DNA from: Rhabditophanes sp. KR3021
Taxonomy: Eukaryota > Nematoda > Chromadorea > Rhabditida > Alloionematidae
NCBI GenBank assembly: GCA_963281155.1
Contig: CAUJLY010000001.1
Coordinates: 4,960,001 to 5,024,000 of the forward strand
Length of the DNA: 64,000 nucleotides
Direction of reading: 5' to 3'
In this document: in pieces, positions 13,101 through 25,400 of the stretch
Layout of the letters: each line of letters starts with the position of its first letter
How positions within the stretch are numbered: position 1 is the stretch's first letter
Made by a program: the position numbers and the translations under genes
Notes under the pieces: model-generated
Told to the model about the DNA's origin: nothing
The model's input: the letters and a program-made list of their open reading frames with translations, nothing else
The model's database searches: none

Positions 13101-13532
13101 TATTAAACAAAGTGTGCTCTTACCAAATTAATTTGTTCCACTAAATACTTGCTAAACTTACATATTGTTAAAAGTAATAGCGACACATGATTTTGTAAAT
13201 CATGCATATTAGCCTATTTTAAGTTTCTGAAAGACATTTACATTGCTTGGACAACAACAATAAACAATTACTCATCTGTAACAATAATCAATTACAAATC
13301 TGTGACAAAATTTAATTACAAAGTTTGACAAAATTAATTGCAAAGGTTATTTAGCGAAATAGAACTTTTGCATCAAGAAATATTTTGTTTACTCAAATCT
13401 ATAATAAAAGGTAGTGTCTAATTATACTTCTATGCTGATTGATCTCAAATTCTTGTGATTTAGTCAATATCAAAGTTAACAGGGCTAGACATTCGACAAA
13501 AGAGAACAGTCTTATTTTACCTCCCATTCGCA
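10114..13532. other. Long gene-free AT-rich stretch
   Basis: About 3.4 kb with no ORF of convincing coding character. A 62-codon minus-strand frame at 12214-12402 lacks a homologue I recognise and has random-looking codons. It could contain regulatory DNA for the Pez gene that follows. No repeat array, tRNA or rRNA recognised. Confidence 0.5.
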
Positions 13533-16500
13533 ATGATCCGTAACTCGCTAAAGTTAAGACTGAGGAGTAAATCTGGAAAATATACAATATCACAGGAAAT
13601 CTTCGTCCTAACCATTATTATAGACAACCAACCGTTGACACAATGCACACTTAATTCAGAATCAACTACCTATTCTATCACGGATTTTCTACAGCAGAAA
13701 ATTAATTTAAATCAGAGTACCTTTTTTGGTTACCGCTACCAATTGAAATGTCAAGATCCCGATAAACGTATTTTTAGATGGCTTGAACCTGACAAACCAA
13801 TTAAAAAGCAATTAGACAAATATGCGTGTAAAAATAGACAAGTAAATATCGCTATTTTGTTCCCTGTAGTCAATCCATTTGCAATAACTGATCAAATTAG
13901 TAGGAGTTTATACTTTTTCTTAATCAAAACGGATGTAGTAAACGGAAAGTTTTCATTAGAGTCAGACGTGTACTTAAACTTAGCAGCTTACTCCTTACTT
14001 ATTGAATTTGGAGAATATGATCCAACGGTTAGTCTAGACTTCTTGAGGGGTTTGAAATTACTTCCTAAACAATTTTTGCAAATGGGAGTACTGGTTGACG
14101 ATCATCTATTACGAATTTTAACTATTTATGAGAGACTTTCGGAAATGAGTAGTTCGCGAGCAGCTTTATTGTATATGGTCGATGTAATAGATTGTGCAGG
14201 TTATGGAGAAGAGCTTTTTACATGCAAAGATGAAGATAGCGTTGAAGCTTTCGTGGGGTATTCCTTAAACGGCTTTATTGTCAAAAATCATGCTGATAAT
14301 ATTTTAATTCCTTTTTTGGATATAAAGCACATAACATGTCACAAACGTTATGGTGTCTTTAAACTAAAAAAGGGCAAAATATTCAAGTTCTTGTTTGAAG
14401 ATGTGGAAAAGGCAAGATATACAACTACCGTTTTTAACTGGATAATTAAATACTTTTTGACTAATGCAATTTTGCAAAAAAACATTCCCATGGAAATGAA
14501 GAATTTATGTGAGCCTATTACGTCGTTTGCAATTTATAGGAAACCCTCAATTATTCATTCTCCATTTAACAGCAGTCAAAACAGTCAAGGTTATTTGACA
14601 AGTGAAAGTCACAGCCCCAAGTCTATATCGCCCCAACGGTTGTCTATGGCATTTAGAAATGAACATTTTTATACAAAGTCAACATCACAAAGTCAATCAT
14701 TAAATTCTGTCTCAATGCTAAAAAGTAATAGTACCGTTTCGAATAATAATCATCAATTACACCAAATGTCATTGACAACTTCCTCACATCAACAGGCTCA
14801 CCAGCATGTTTTACAGCACCAATCCTCAGTGCCATTACCAAATACTGTTCATTTTGAGAGCAGTTATTTAAATGAAAATAGAGCGAAGACACTCGGTAGT
14901 TCTCCGGAAATTCACTTAATTCGTGGCCAAAATCATCATTCCCATGATTCAGAAAATTCTCATTTAAAATTTATAAAACGTAGCTCGGATAGAGGAAGAA
15001 GGGCAAATCAAATGGCGGAAGCAGCAAAGCAAAAGAGTCAGAATTCTTCTTCCTTCCATCTTAACAGTACAGAATCTTATGACGATGAGAACAATCATCA
15101 TGAATCTTTTGATAGATTTAGGAGTACGCCAAACCTGACACTAAATAAACCATTCAAGACCCATGCACCATATATTTGCCCTCCACAATATAATGTTCCG
15201 ACTAAATATTTACCGAGCACATCATGTTTTTATAATTTAATTTCTGAAGCACTCACAACTCAATCTGACTACATTGATTCTGGTCGTGACTCATTTTGCA
15301 CTGATTTTCCAGAAAAACCAATGATCTCTAAATCATTTTCAATTGACGAAGTGGAAGAAGAGGAAGAGAACGCCGACTCGGAAGCAAATCCAATGCCAGA
15401 TATATTTAGAAGTACTTATTCTTGCAACGAACCTAATGATGTCATCAACGAAGGATTTGATGAAAGTCAAAATAATAATCAGCAGGTTAGTATTCCTTTT
15501 TTCTGGCTGTTTCAAACGTATATAACAACTTAATCTGTCACGGTTTTTGTTATATGGTTAAATCTTTAGTACAGAGCATTCCATTTAAATAATACTTATT
15601 TAATCAATTTAAAATCATAACCATATCATATGTATATATTCCTCTAGTTGTATATAAATATCAGATTATCTAAATTCCGAATTAGTCCGTTTAAGCGTAC
15701 TAATAAGCTCCGTCAAATGGTGAAAATTTAGAAGCAGGTTTGACATAATAAGCTTTAGCTAACCACATTTACTTTATAAAAGTAGTATAGTATCATCGAA
15801 TGTCATAAATGTTCCTTATATTATATCATATTTATATGAATTTAATTAAACACAACAGGTATCAATACACTTTGATAACAGGAACACGAATGAATTTGTA
15901 TTACTAACTTAGAAATGAATATATTATTAAATAAATAAGTTCCTTACACTTTTCTGTTAGAAAAAACTATTCAAATACTTAGGGCGCCAGTCATTGTTAT
16001 CAATTTATGACGACCACATTACAAGCATCTTTTAAAAGACCGATGTCTTTTTTAATTCATAATCATCACTTTTTGAAATGTTTTTAAATGCGACGATGAC
16101 TAAGATGATAACAATTTTAAATCACACTCTTAATATCAATTTTTATAATATTCCTTTCATGTAATTTGGATAGATTATTTTCTTATAATATTTTTCCATA
16201 TTCTTGACAGATAACCATAAACTATTTAAAATGCATCCATTCACTATAATATCTTATTATTCTATTGTCACTAAGTTCTTATGAATACATAAAGCACAAA
16301 TTATTGTATATAAATAATAGAACATTGAGCTTCATAAAATTATTTAACATTGAAATTTCACAAAATTATTTGAAAATATTTAGTATTCGATATGTTTTAA
16401 GGGTTTTTAGAAACTTTTTGAGTTTTGAATTTGATAAATTTGTTGAACATTGTATCTATTATATTTGTAGATCATTTCATTTAATAAATTTGTAGAACAT

Positions 16501-19048
16501 TGAATTCAATGAATTTATAAACATTCTATTTACAATTAACAAACAAGATAAATGTGATATGATATTTATAGAAAGTAGATATTTTTCTGTAAGATCATTT
16601 ATCTCCAGCAAAAGACAACATCATGACATACTAATCAAATTGAGATATTGTTCAAAGTAGATTGTGGTGAGAGTGCTTAAGTAAAACAGTAGTATTATTA
16701 AGATATGTGAAGTTTAACTTACTTTACTTATAATGCAAATGATAAACAAAGTTGTTGTTATCTACAACTTTCTTGTAAAATATTATCAAGTCCAATTGTT
16801 TATTCACTTTAAATATTCTTTTTTATTTTATAATGGTAGTTTGTTTTTTGGGCTTATTTATCCAAAACTAATGTTTCAAATTTTGTTCTTTCAAGTACAA
16901 TTTTCAATGTTCTTATTTATTGTTCATTTTCAGAGAAAACGTCCACAACTTGTACGGCAAGATAGCTGTGATTTGAAAAGTTCACATGGTGACGAAGATC
17001 TCGAATTACCAAGTTACCCTAAAGAACATCCAATACATTTCACTACTAATTCATATCATTTATCAGAATCAAATTCTCCTATTGAAAATATGGAGGGAAT
17101 AATGAAGTGCGAAAACAATCTTTGCTTTGGCCTAGATGATACTTTAAGCTTTCTCTTGAAAAAATTAAACAATCCTGCAGGATTAAATAAAGAATTCAAT
17201 GAAATTCCCAAGAAAAGAGTCAGTGCTGGAACTAGTACAGGCAAGTCTAACGGGGGGGATGAAAATTTATTAAAGCAAAAAGATAGAACAAAATATTAAA
17301 TTAATCATCGCAAGTCATCTTAAGTTCAAACATCTTTTCTGTCAAAATATCAGCAATTGCACATGCATTGACACTATTGAGTAAGTAGACGTCTGGCATA
17401 GAGCACTTGCCGTGATCAGAATTGGTGATCTGGTACTTGAATCTTTCCACAAGGATATACTCCAGATTTTCAGCAAGTTCTTTAGTAGGTACAGGAAGCT
17501 TGAGATGTTTGACAATCTTAACAATTTCTTTAATAGCCAATGGAAGATTGAGGTTTAGTCTTTCGGCTTCATGTTCTACGATCTTGTCTATTTTAGACTC
17601 CTTTCTATCAAACAAATCACCGTTTTTAATAGTGAGATTGTACTTTGGAAAGAGTTTAATAATTCTGCCTTCCTTTTTAGACTCGCCAGCATAAAATATT
17701 CCTTTTTTGAACAATAGATAGTTAGTCGAAATGTCGTCCGCGTTTCTATCGTGATAGTGCTTTATTATGTAATTAGGCAGAAAGTATGAAAATGGGATAA
17801 AAGATAAGATGCCTTATATTAAATAGGCAACGTTTATATAGACTCTAATGTTTGATTATCATGATTTGTATTATAAAACATTGATGTAATATCTCTACAG
17901 TTTACTTAAAATTAACATTTAAACGCACAATATTAATCTGTCCAAATAATTCAGCTTTAAATATTCAAAACATATCAAAAAATAGAAGCAATTACATTTT
18001 GCCTTATGAAGATACACGTGTTTCTATTCAGCCCACAACTCATAATATTAATGGATACATCAATGCAAGTCACATCAAAATTCCCCTTGGTGGAAACAAT
18101 GTTCTCGAATACTTGATTACTCAAAATCCCCTACAAAATACAATTAACGATTTCTATCAAATGGTCTGGGAAAAGAATATTCATGTGATTGCTATGATAC
18201 AGAAACAATCCAATGCGTCAACAATACCTACTTATTGGCCTTCTAATATTAATGAAAAACTTAAATTGGCATCGTTTTCCGTTAGATTGCGCAGTTCCAA
18301 TAAATCGACAAGTGTTCTAGCACTAAAGTGTTTGAGAAGTGGAAGAAAAAGGACAATTTATCACATTAAATTTACTGATGTAGATGATTGTTGTACTCCC
18401 ATTTCATCTGATTCATTTTTGGGATTTGTAGATACGGTTGGAAGTATAAGAAGGCATGTATTCAATACTATTATGGACAATGAACGAATCTTAGAACAAA
18501 CAACCCAATTTTCATTAAAAACGTCAAAAAAAGATAGCCGTAGTCGTTCTGTTTCTAAAGCAAATCTACTAGATGTAACTAATCGGCTAAGATCATTTTC
18601 ATCGGAACCAAATCCGAAAATACCCTCTACATTAGCAAGAAGTATCGAGTGGAACAGAATGGCTTTAGTATCTGGTGTCAATTCAGATACAATTTCCACG
18701 TCAACACACTCTTCCCAAAGATCAAGTCAGCATTCATATACAGATTCAGGAAAAGGAAGTCATACAGGAGGAGAAGATGAAAAATCCCGATCATCTAACC
18801 CACTAGTCAAAGGAAAAACAAATGATCCTGAATTGCTAGTTCATTGTGTAGACGGAAGTAATGAATCTGGTGTATTCATTCTCACAGATATAATTCTAAA
18901 ATGTCTAGAGAATAATATTCCTTTCGAAATCAACAAAATATTGCATATAATGCGTCAACAAAGAATGAACTTAATTCAAAGTAATGTAGGCTACCATTTT
19001 GTATATTCAACAGTTTCTCACCATCTGCAAAAACATAGATTAATCTAA
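13533..19048 (+). CDS. Pez/PTPN14-PTPN21 orthologue: FERM plus degenerate PTP domain
   Basis: Three exons (13533-15485, 16934-17240, 17955-19048) give 1117 residues. Residues about 1-330 form a FERM domain (FLQQKINLNQSTFFGYRYQL, later YGVFKLKKGKIFKFLFEDVE), followed by a long Ser/His/Gln-rich linker with the WW ligand PPQY (near 15180). The C terminus is a tyrosine-phosphatase fold: KNRSNYILPYEDTRV, GYINASHIKI, DFYQMVWEKNIHVIAM, ending FVYSTVSHHLQKHRLI, co-linear with vertebrate PTPN14. The active site is broken. The expected WPD loop reads TDVDD, and the P-loop reads HCVDGSNESG, keeping Cys but with Glu where the catalytic Arg belongs. About 110 Ser-rich residues are inserted between the two. 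It is probably a pseudophosphatase scaffold at junctions or in Hippo signalling. Intron 2 uses a GC donor (ACAG|GCAAGT); the join ...GTSTA|LNIQN matches PTPN14. Confidence 0.88.
15486..16933 (+). other. Intron 1 of the Pez gene
   Basis: A 1448-nt intron (donor GTTAGT, acceptor TTTTCAG). Unlike the other long introns nearby, it contains no recognisable antisense coding insert. Around 16380-16520 there are diverged repeats of AAATTTGTAGAACATTGAA-like sequence. The 76-codon frame at 16265-16495 looks random. Confidence 0.6.
17301..17816 (-). pseudogene. Antisense intronic element E1: GIY-YIG-like nuclease family copy (most intact)
   Basis: An uninterrupted frame of about 171 codons on the minus strand inside intron 2 of the + strand Pez gene. 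It reads through NYIIKHYHDRNADDIS, then KKGIFYAGESKKEGR, then KELAENLEYILVERFKYQIT and [20 protein letters not shown], ending KMTCDD. Six loci in this window share the ending, and five share the GES or E-A blocks. The order (hydrophobic strand, IFY-x-GES-x-x-x-x-R, E-A/E-N-x-E, TN-x-x-x-G) resembles the LEM-3/Ankle1 group of GIY-YIG endonucleases, but the signature residues are only partly kept. No good ATG opens the frame, so it may be a fragment. Family call is inference. Confidence 0.5.
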
Positions 19049-19485
19049 TCATAAATGCTCATACGTCCTAACTTAATCCAAGTTATTAATTTTAATAAAT
19101 GATTTTATGTTGTAAATAAATTACTTTAAATATCTTTTATTATGAACTAGCTTTATTAATAAAAAGTAAGGGATATAAGATAAATGATAACACATCCCAA
19201 ATCTGCCGAGGTTGGAAATGGGGTAACTGTTTATAGACATGATTTATATAATTTGTTTGTCATGATCATTTTTTTAACAATAAAATATATAAAAAAATAA
19301 AATAGCCAATATATAACATCGATGAACTATCTATATAAATTAGGTGAGTTGTTTCCTATAATAAGAATAAAATGGTCCGTTTAAAATTAACAAGTGATTT
19401 ATTAAAAGTAGTTTAAAAAGTAAATGATTTATAAATCTTAATATGTTCACACTATTTCCAATACAAAATCTAATTTTAGATGGGA
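19049..19485. other. Convergent intergenic space between Pez and MRCK
   Basis: Short AT-rich spacer between two genes that converge. AATAAA-like polyadenylation words occur on both strands. No gene seen. Confidence 0.55.
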
Positions 19486-22400
19486 TTATTGACGATTTAA
19501 AGAATCCGTTTTAGAAGTTATAGACATTGGTGGTGGAGACATTGTAGGAGGTTCTACTGCCGAAGTGGAGGTTGCTGAGTAAAAAATATTAGAATTGTGA
19601 ATACCAGATCCTATTAAAGTATTAGAGACAGAAGGTTCCATGTAATAGTCGCTTTCATTTATTTCATTGCTAGTTTTACCATCTTGATTCAGCGAACCGT
19701 CTGAATTCTTACTATAGGAACTTATTGGACGGCTTCGTTGTAATATTTCACTTTCTTTCACTGAATTACTCAATACTGTATTATTGGAGGAAGCAGCTGA
19801 GGAGGTTGTTGAGCGCATTATCGGATTTATTAAGGTTTTTAATTTGTCGGTTGCAGAATTGAGTGTACTCAAGGAATTAACAGAATTGTTGAGAAGCGAT
19901 GTTGACGATTGACCATTAAGTGTAATTGAAGTATTTGGGGACTGAGTTTTTAAATCAATCATGTGTTGTATCTCATTTCCCACATTCGGACCCATGTGGC
20001 ATATATGTACAAAATTAGATGGCCCACTAATGGCTAAATGTGATTTTCTTTCGAGACTTCCTTTATTATCTTCTTTACCAGTTTTCATTGAAAACTTTCT
20101 CTTTCTCTTAGCAATAGCTTTTGATGTCCATGGATTTTTGGAAGATATCAGTATGCAGTCTTCACTATCAGCTAAATTTGAGAATAAAACAAGATATGGA
20201 GTATCATTAACAAGACATGTCGTTAATACGCCACTCTCACACATCGGTTCAGCCAATTTAAGGTTGATTGTTTGAACCCACTCACATGTGACAACATTAA
20301 AAATATCAACATGATTTTCTGAATAAGCACACAAATGCGGACCCAGATAGCTAAAACCGTTTGTAGCTGGAGAGGGAAACATAAGTTCTTGAGATCTTGA
20401 TCTGCGTCCGTTTCCGTCCACATAAACGCCCAATTTTTCGAATACTAGTAAATATTCCTTTGATTCATTAATTAAAGAAGACGTTAGATCCGAAATTGAG
20501 TTTTTCGAATATTTTGTAACGTCGACAATAAGTTTTGCAGTATTAGATGATTCATTTAAGAAATGTAAAGAAGTGTCTTCCAAATTGACAAGATTTGATT
20601 GACTATTATTTGATAAATCCCAACATCTACAACAATTTAATAATTAGACACAATACGGATTATTTGGTATTTAGGTTAACAATATATTTTTTTACATTTT
20701 TAAAATTGGATTTCAAGAGACTGTGACAAGCAGTTAGTTTTTTAAAGCATTGTACTTTGAAATTTCAATAAGCTGCAAGATATTTATTTATCTACATGAA
20801 GATCAAATGTAACGTATATTAACTATTCTCATTATTTTAGTGTAACAACATCATCTCAACTAGGAGTTTGTTATTCTGAGGATGGAAGAAACTAAGGAGA
20901 AAGATGAAAAGAAGCCAAATGTTGCAACGATATCAAAAGAAGTAGGTAATGTGCCATAGTTTGCAAAAAGTATGAATATCGAAGCGGTAGAAGTAAAGAG
21001 GATTTGCAATGATGGCACAAGTTTAACATCCGGTCAAAGTGAAAAAGATATTGTTACTGGTTGTTTCAATTCATATCATTGTATCTTATTTATCTTAGGT
21101 AATGCTATAGAAGTTGCTGCTGTTGGTCAAGTATCCAAAAGATTTTCTCTATCTTCAATAAGACCTTTACGAAAGACGTCATTTTTAGCGGAGCTCCAGT
21201 CTATCCTAAGATGAAACCTGGTGAAGTGCAAAAATTTATGATGATAGTCTCTAATGGTCGTAGCTTTGAGATAGAAGAAAAGGATAAGAAAGTCGCCGAA
21301 ATGACTCTAAAAGACTTTTCTGTATGTGAACCTATTGAATATGTTTTAAATTATTAGTCCCTTTTCTATTTTTAATTAATAAAATCCTTTTTCTTGTGTT
21401 TTTGCGTACCTAAAATTAGAATAAAGTTAATTAAGATCAACAAGGAAAATAAAACCTAAAGGTGCTTGGAGCTCCTACGAAGAACATTCCGTTGGTTAAC
21501 ACCAAAGACTGAGGTTCCCCTGGCATTGCTAGTTCCCTCAGCTTCTGGAATCTTTTTTCGGATCTATCGATTTGATAAACAAAGACAGATTTTCTTATAG
21601 CTACACATATACAGTGGTATGTTGATTGAGCATTTCCACCACCAATACAGAAATTGTGACAATTTTTAGTATCTGGAATTTTGATCCACTTATAATCTCT
21701 ACCATCTAAAGCAATAGTTGGGATTAATCGTATCATTCGTTCTTTCAATGGGCCTGTCATTACTATCAGTAATTGTTCTTCTGCGTCATATTCAACCTTC
21801 TCTACATTTCTTCGGCTATTTTCTTTATCTCCACCAATAGCAACAAACTTTTCAGTTTCCAAATCAACGCATAATAAACCGTGATCTGAAAACCCTAAAA
21901 CGATGCGGTGTTTATCAATAACAGTAGCACATCGCGCAGTTCTTAACATGGCCAAAGAAGATATGTCGCAGATTTCTTTTACAACAAAAGCACTCTTGTC
22001 TGGTAATTTAGACTTCCTTAGGATATTTTTCAATTCATTTAATGCTGAAATAATGTTTATTAATTATTACATTTAGGTGTATCATCAATTTATATGTTCA
22101 ATGTATTATTAATTCTTATGCTTCAAGGCACCTATTATTAACTTTGAATGTGCTAGCGAGGCTTTATACTAACACTGCCTTAAGACTTTGCACGTTTAAA
22201 ATTTGAATGTTACCTACAAATTATTTGTGTGTCATGGCGATATTTAAGATCAAACATGGCTTTACTTATATCATTATCTTTATTTTAGTTCTCGAGATCG
22301 CCTTTTATTAGGTGCTTATTAAACCAAGATGGATGATAAGAAGAAGCTAACATCTCACTCCTTGTTCAGATCACCAATTCCGACTCTGGAAACCCTCACT

Positions 22401-25400
22401 ATAGGAAGTGTACAACATATTTGCGTAAACAAAAAGTGAAGTTACTTATCTCATATTAGATGAATTTTTGACGCTAATCTTATTTTCTATTTCTAATTTT
22501 TTAAAACCTTAAATTTTAACGTTTGGTTTAATAAACTGCATACCCGTAATCCACTTTTTCTTCTCATCTTCAGTATCAGCCATTACTAACAAATATTGTC
22601 GCAATCCACTGGCATCAATTAAAGCATTGCCACTTCCATTTGAGCCTGTAGATCCTGTTGTGTTTAAACCATTCGATTTGCCATCGACTCCTGGGCATGT
22701 ATGAATTTGACTGGTCGTTATTCTGAATATTTTTGGGATATCGCTTTTACTAGCGTGGATAACATCGTTCTCTCCAACAGTGGAAACCGCAAAGTCGGGA
22801 TCTTTCATATCCAAGACTCTTTGTATCGAAGATTCAATGTTGCCAACCTTATTTTTTTCGATACTACAGTCATAGAAGTACAGTTTAAAGTCACAAACCA
22901 CAACGTAATTTGTTTTCCAGCCCTGCTTAATTCCCTTCGGTTTAGGTACTTTGACTAATCCTTCATATGCAGTCCCGATTCCTGTAATAAGTATTAAATT
23001 ATTATTTTATATTGAAGCGCAAATTTAAATGAAACTATTTATCGAAGGTTTCTTTTTAAAGAACATCTTTTTAATTTTGAATATTAGTTACTTCCAAATT
23101 GTTATCGTTGTTAATGTATGGCAAGACCTCCTGTTCCTGAATTTCAGAAAGCCAAGTTCAATTGTAAAAAGTATAAACTCAAGTTCAACAATGAAGTATC
23201 ATTCGAACGTCATACTCAAGGGAATGTATGCTCAGAAGAAATTCATTGTCTATATTGCATGGTGGTATTGAGTAGAAGTAGAGTTTAAGTTATTACATTG
23301 AATATCGTCTTTGTGGAGAATTGTGTAAGGCCGAAAGAAGCCACAATTTCAACACTCATGATTGTTGGGCAAAATCTGTTCTGGCTAGACAACTGAGCAT
23401 GTTAAGAACCAATCACACGTCTATTTTTTCGTTGACTCAAAAAACATTCTCACCCCCTATGTAATGTTTCAGAAAAGAATATATTATACCGGTGAGTCTG
23501 AAAGGGGTGACAGAATAGATGAGCACTTTCAAAGCTGCAGATTAAAAGCTACGGGCACGACAAATGCACGATGCATGACGTCTACTTGCTCAATTCTGTC
23601 AATGCATGCACTGTCGCTGGCATTTAATCAAAATAATATTCGATCTGAAGATGACTACTGATAGTTAATTTCAATATGTGTTTTGATTGACTCGTTTAAA
23701 TTTAATAAATATTTGGATTTCTGGACTTACCTGTTTGTGGGTCTATACCCAGCGGTCTCAATTCTTCTTTGGGTACTGGGCAAGTCGTTAAACCTTTTTG
23801 TGCACAATTGACGTGGCATGAATAATGACAGTCACTACAATAAATACCTTGCCTTTCTAAACCAACCAATATTGTCGTACCTAAAAAGAAAAAAGATAAG
23901 AAAAATTCAACGATAACTTACAGAAACCACATTTGGTTGGCGTTTTAAAAACACTATGAACAAATCTATGAGGTTTTTGATGTTGAGAAGTAGGCGGAGT
24001 GATTGTATTATGTGTAGTTTGTGTATTATGCGTATTATTCACTGAAATATTGGATTGACTGCTAATAGAAGGAGTTTGAGGGGATTGAATTAAAACTTCT
24101 CTGTTTGATCGGTGAGTCATTGAGCTGGCATCAAATTCGGCATTGCAATAATTGTGCATTTGACTATTTTGATTGAAACGTTGATCTAAACGCGTAGTTG
24201 AAATCGGGCGGCAATAATTGCTCATTGCATAATTTGGAATATCGGCGGGGACCCCGTAAAAGCTGTTTGAAGCACTACGATTGTGCTCGAAAGAATAACG
24301 CAAATTTGCATTACCTTCACTATTACTTGCAATTTGCTTCGAATAATTCAAAAGTTGGTTTCTTAAAGCTTCATTTTCTTTGCCCTTTAAATCAAGTTCT
24401 TTTCTGGTCTTTGAAATTTGAGTTTTTAATTCTGAATTTTGAGACTCAGTAACAGCATATGCCTCACGAACACGTTTCAGTTCAATGGCAACTCTTTGTT
24501 TATCTCGGATTTCAGCTGTAAAGATTGGAGTTAAATATACATAGTATAAATTATTTAGTGTATTTTAGTGCAACAACATCATTTCAACTAGGAGTTTGTT
24601 ATTCTGAGGATGGAAGAAACTAAGGAGAAAGATGAAAAGAAGCCAAATGTTGCAACGATATCAAAAGAAGTAGGTAATGTGCCATAGTTTGCAAAAAGTA
24701 TGAATATCGAAGCGGTAGAAGTAAAGAGGATTTGCAATGATGGCACAAGTTTAACATCCGGTCAAAGTGAAAAAGATATTGTTACTGGTTGTTTCAATTC
24801 ATATCATTGTATCTTATTTATCTTAGGTAATGCTATAGAAGTTGCTGCTGTTGGTCAAGTATCCAAAAGATTTTCTCTATCTTCAATAAGACCTTTACGA
24901 AAGACGTCATTTTTAGCGGAGCTCCAGTCTATCCTAAGATGAAACCTGGTGAAGTGCAAAAATTTATGATGATAGTCTCTAATGGTCGTAGCTTTGAGAT
25001 AGAAGAAAAGGATAAGAAAGTCGCCGAAATGACTCTAAAAGACTTTTCTGTATATGAACCTATTGAATATGTTTTAAAGTATTAGTCCTTTCTATTTTTA
25101 ATCAATAAAGTCTCTCTTTTATTTTCTTAAAAAAAATACCTTGCAATGATTGTTCTGCCTCACGCTTAGCAATTTTCCCTTGTTTTTGTGATCTAATGGA
25201 TCCCCAGCCTCTTTCAATTGTCATAGGTGTATTTAAAGTGCCATTCATATTTGATTGCAATGATGTATCGGCATCTTTGTTAGCCTTGAATGCTTCAATT
25301 TCCTTAGTTAGCCGGTAAGTGAAATTTTCAAAGAAATCACGGACTTCTGTTTCATCTTTAACCAAATTCAAAAGTTCCTGAATTTCAGTATTATTAAAGC

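Noticed and set aside
16265..16495. 76-codon frame in Pez intron 1
   Set aside because: Rich in I, F, Y, K, N as random AT-rich sequence gives; lies within a host intron and has none of the motifs of the other inserts.
17301..17714. E1 as a functional nested host gene
   Set aside because: It lacks a convincing start codon, and five related copies nearby are broken. A recently inserted copy is more likely, but expression has not been excluded.
20882..21357. Elements A and B as retroposed (cDNA) copies
   Set aside because: Both keep a 39-nt intron with GT...TTAG ends and have no poly(A) tract, so DNA-level copying fits better.
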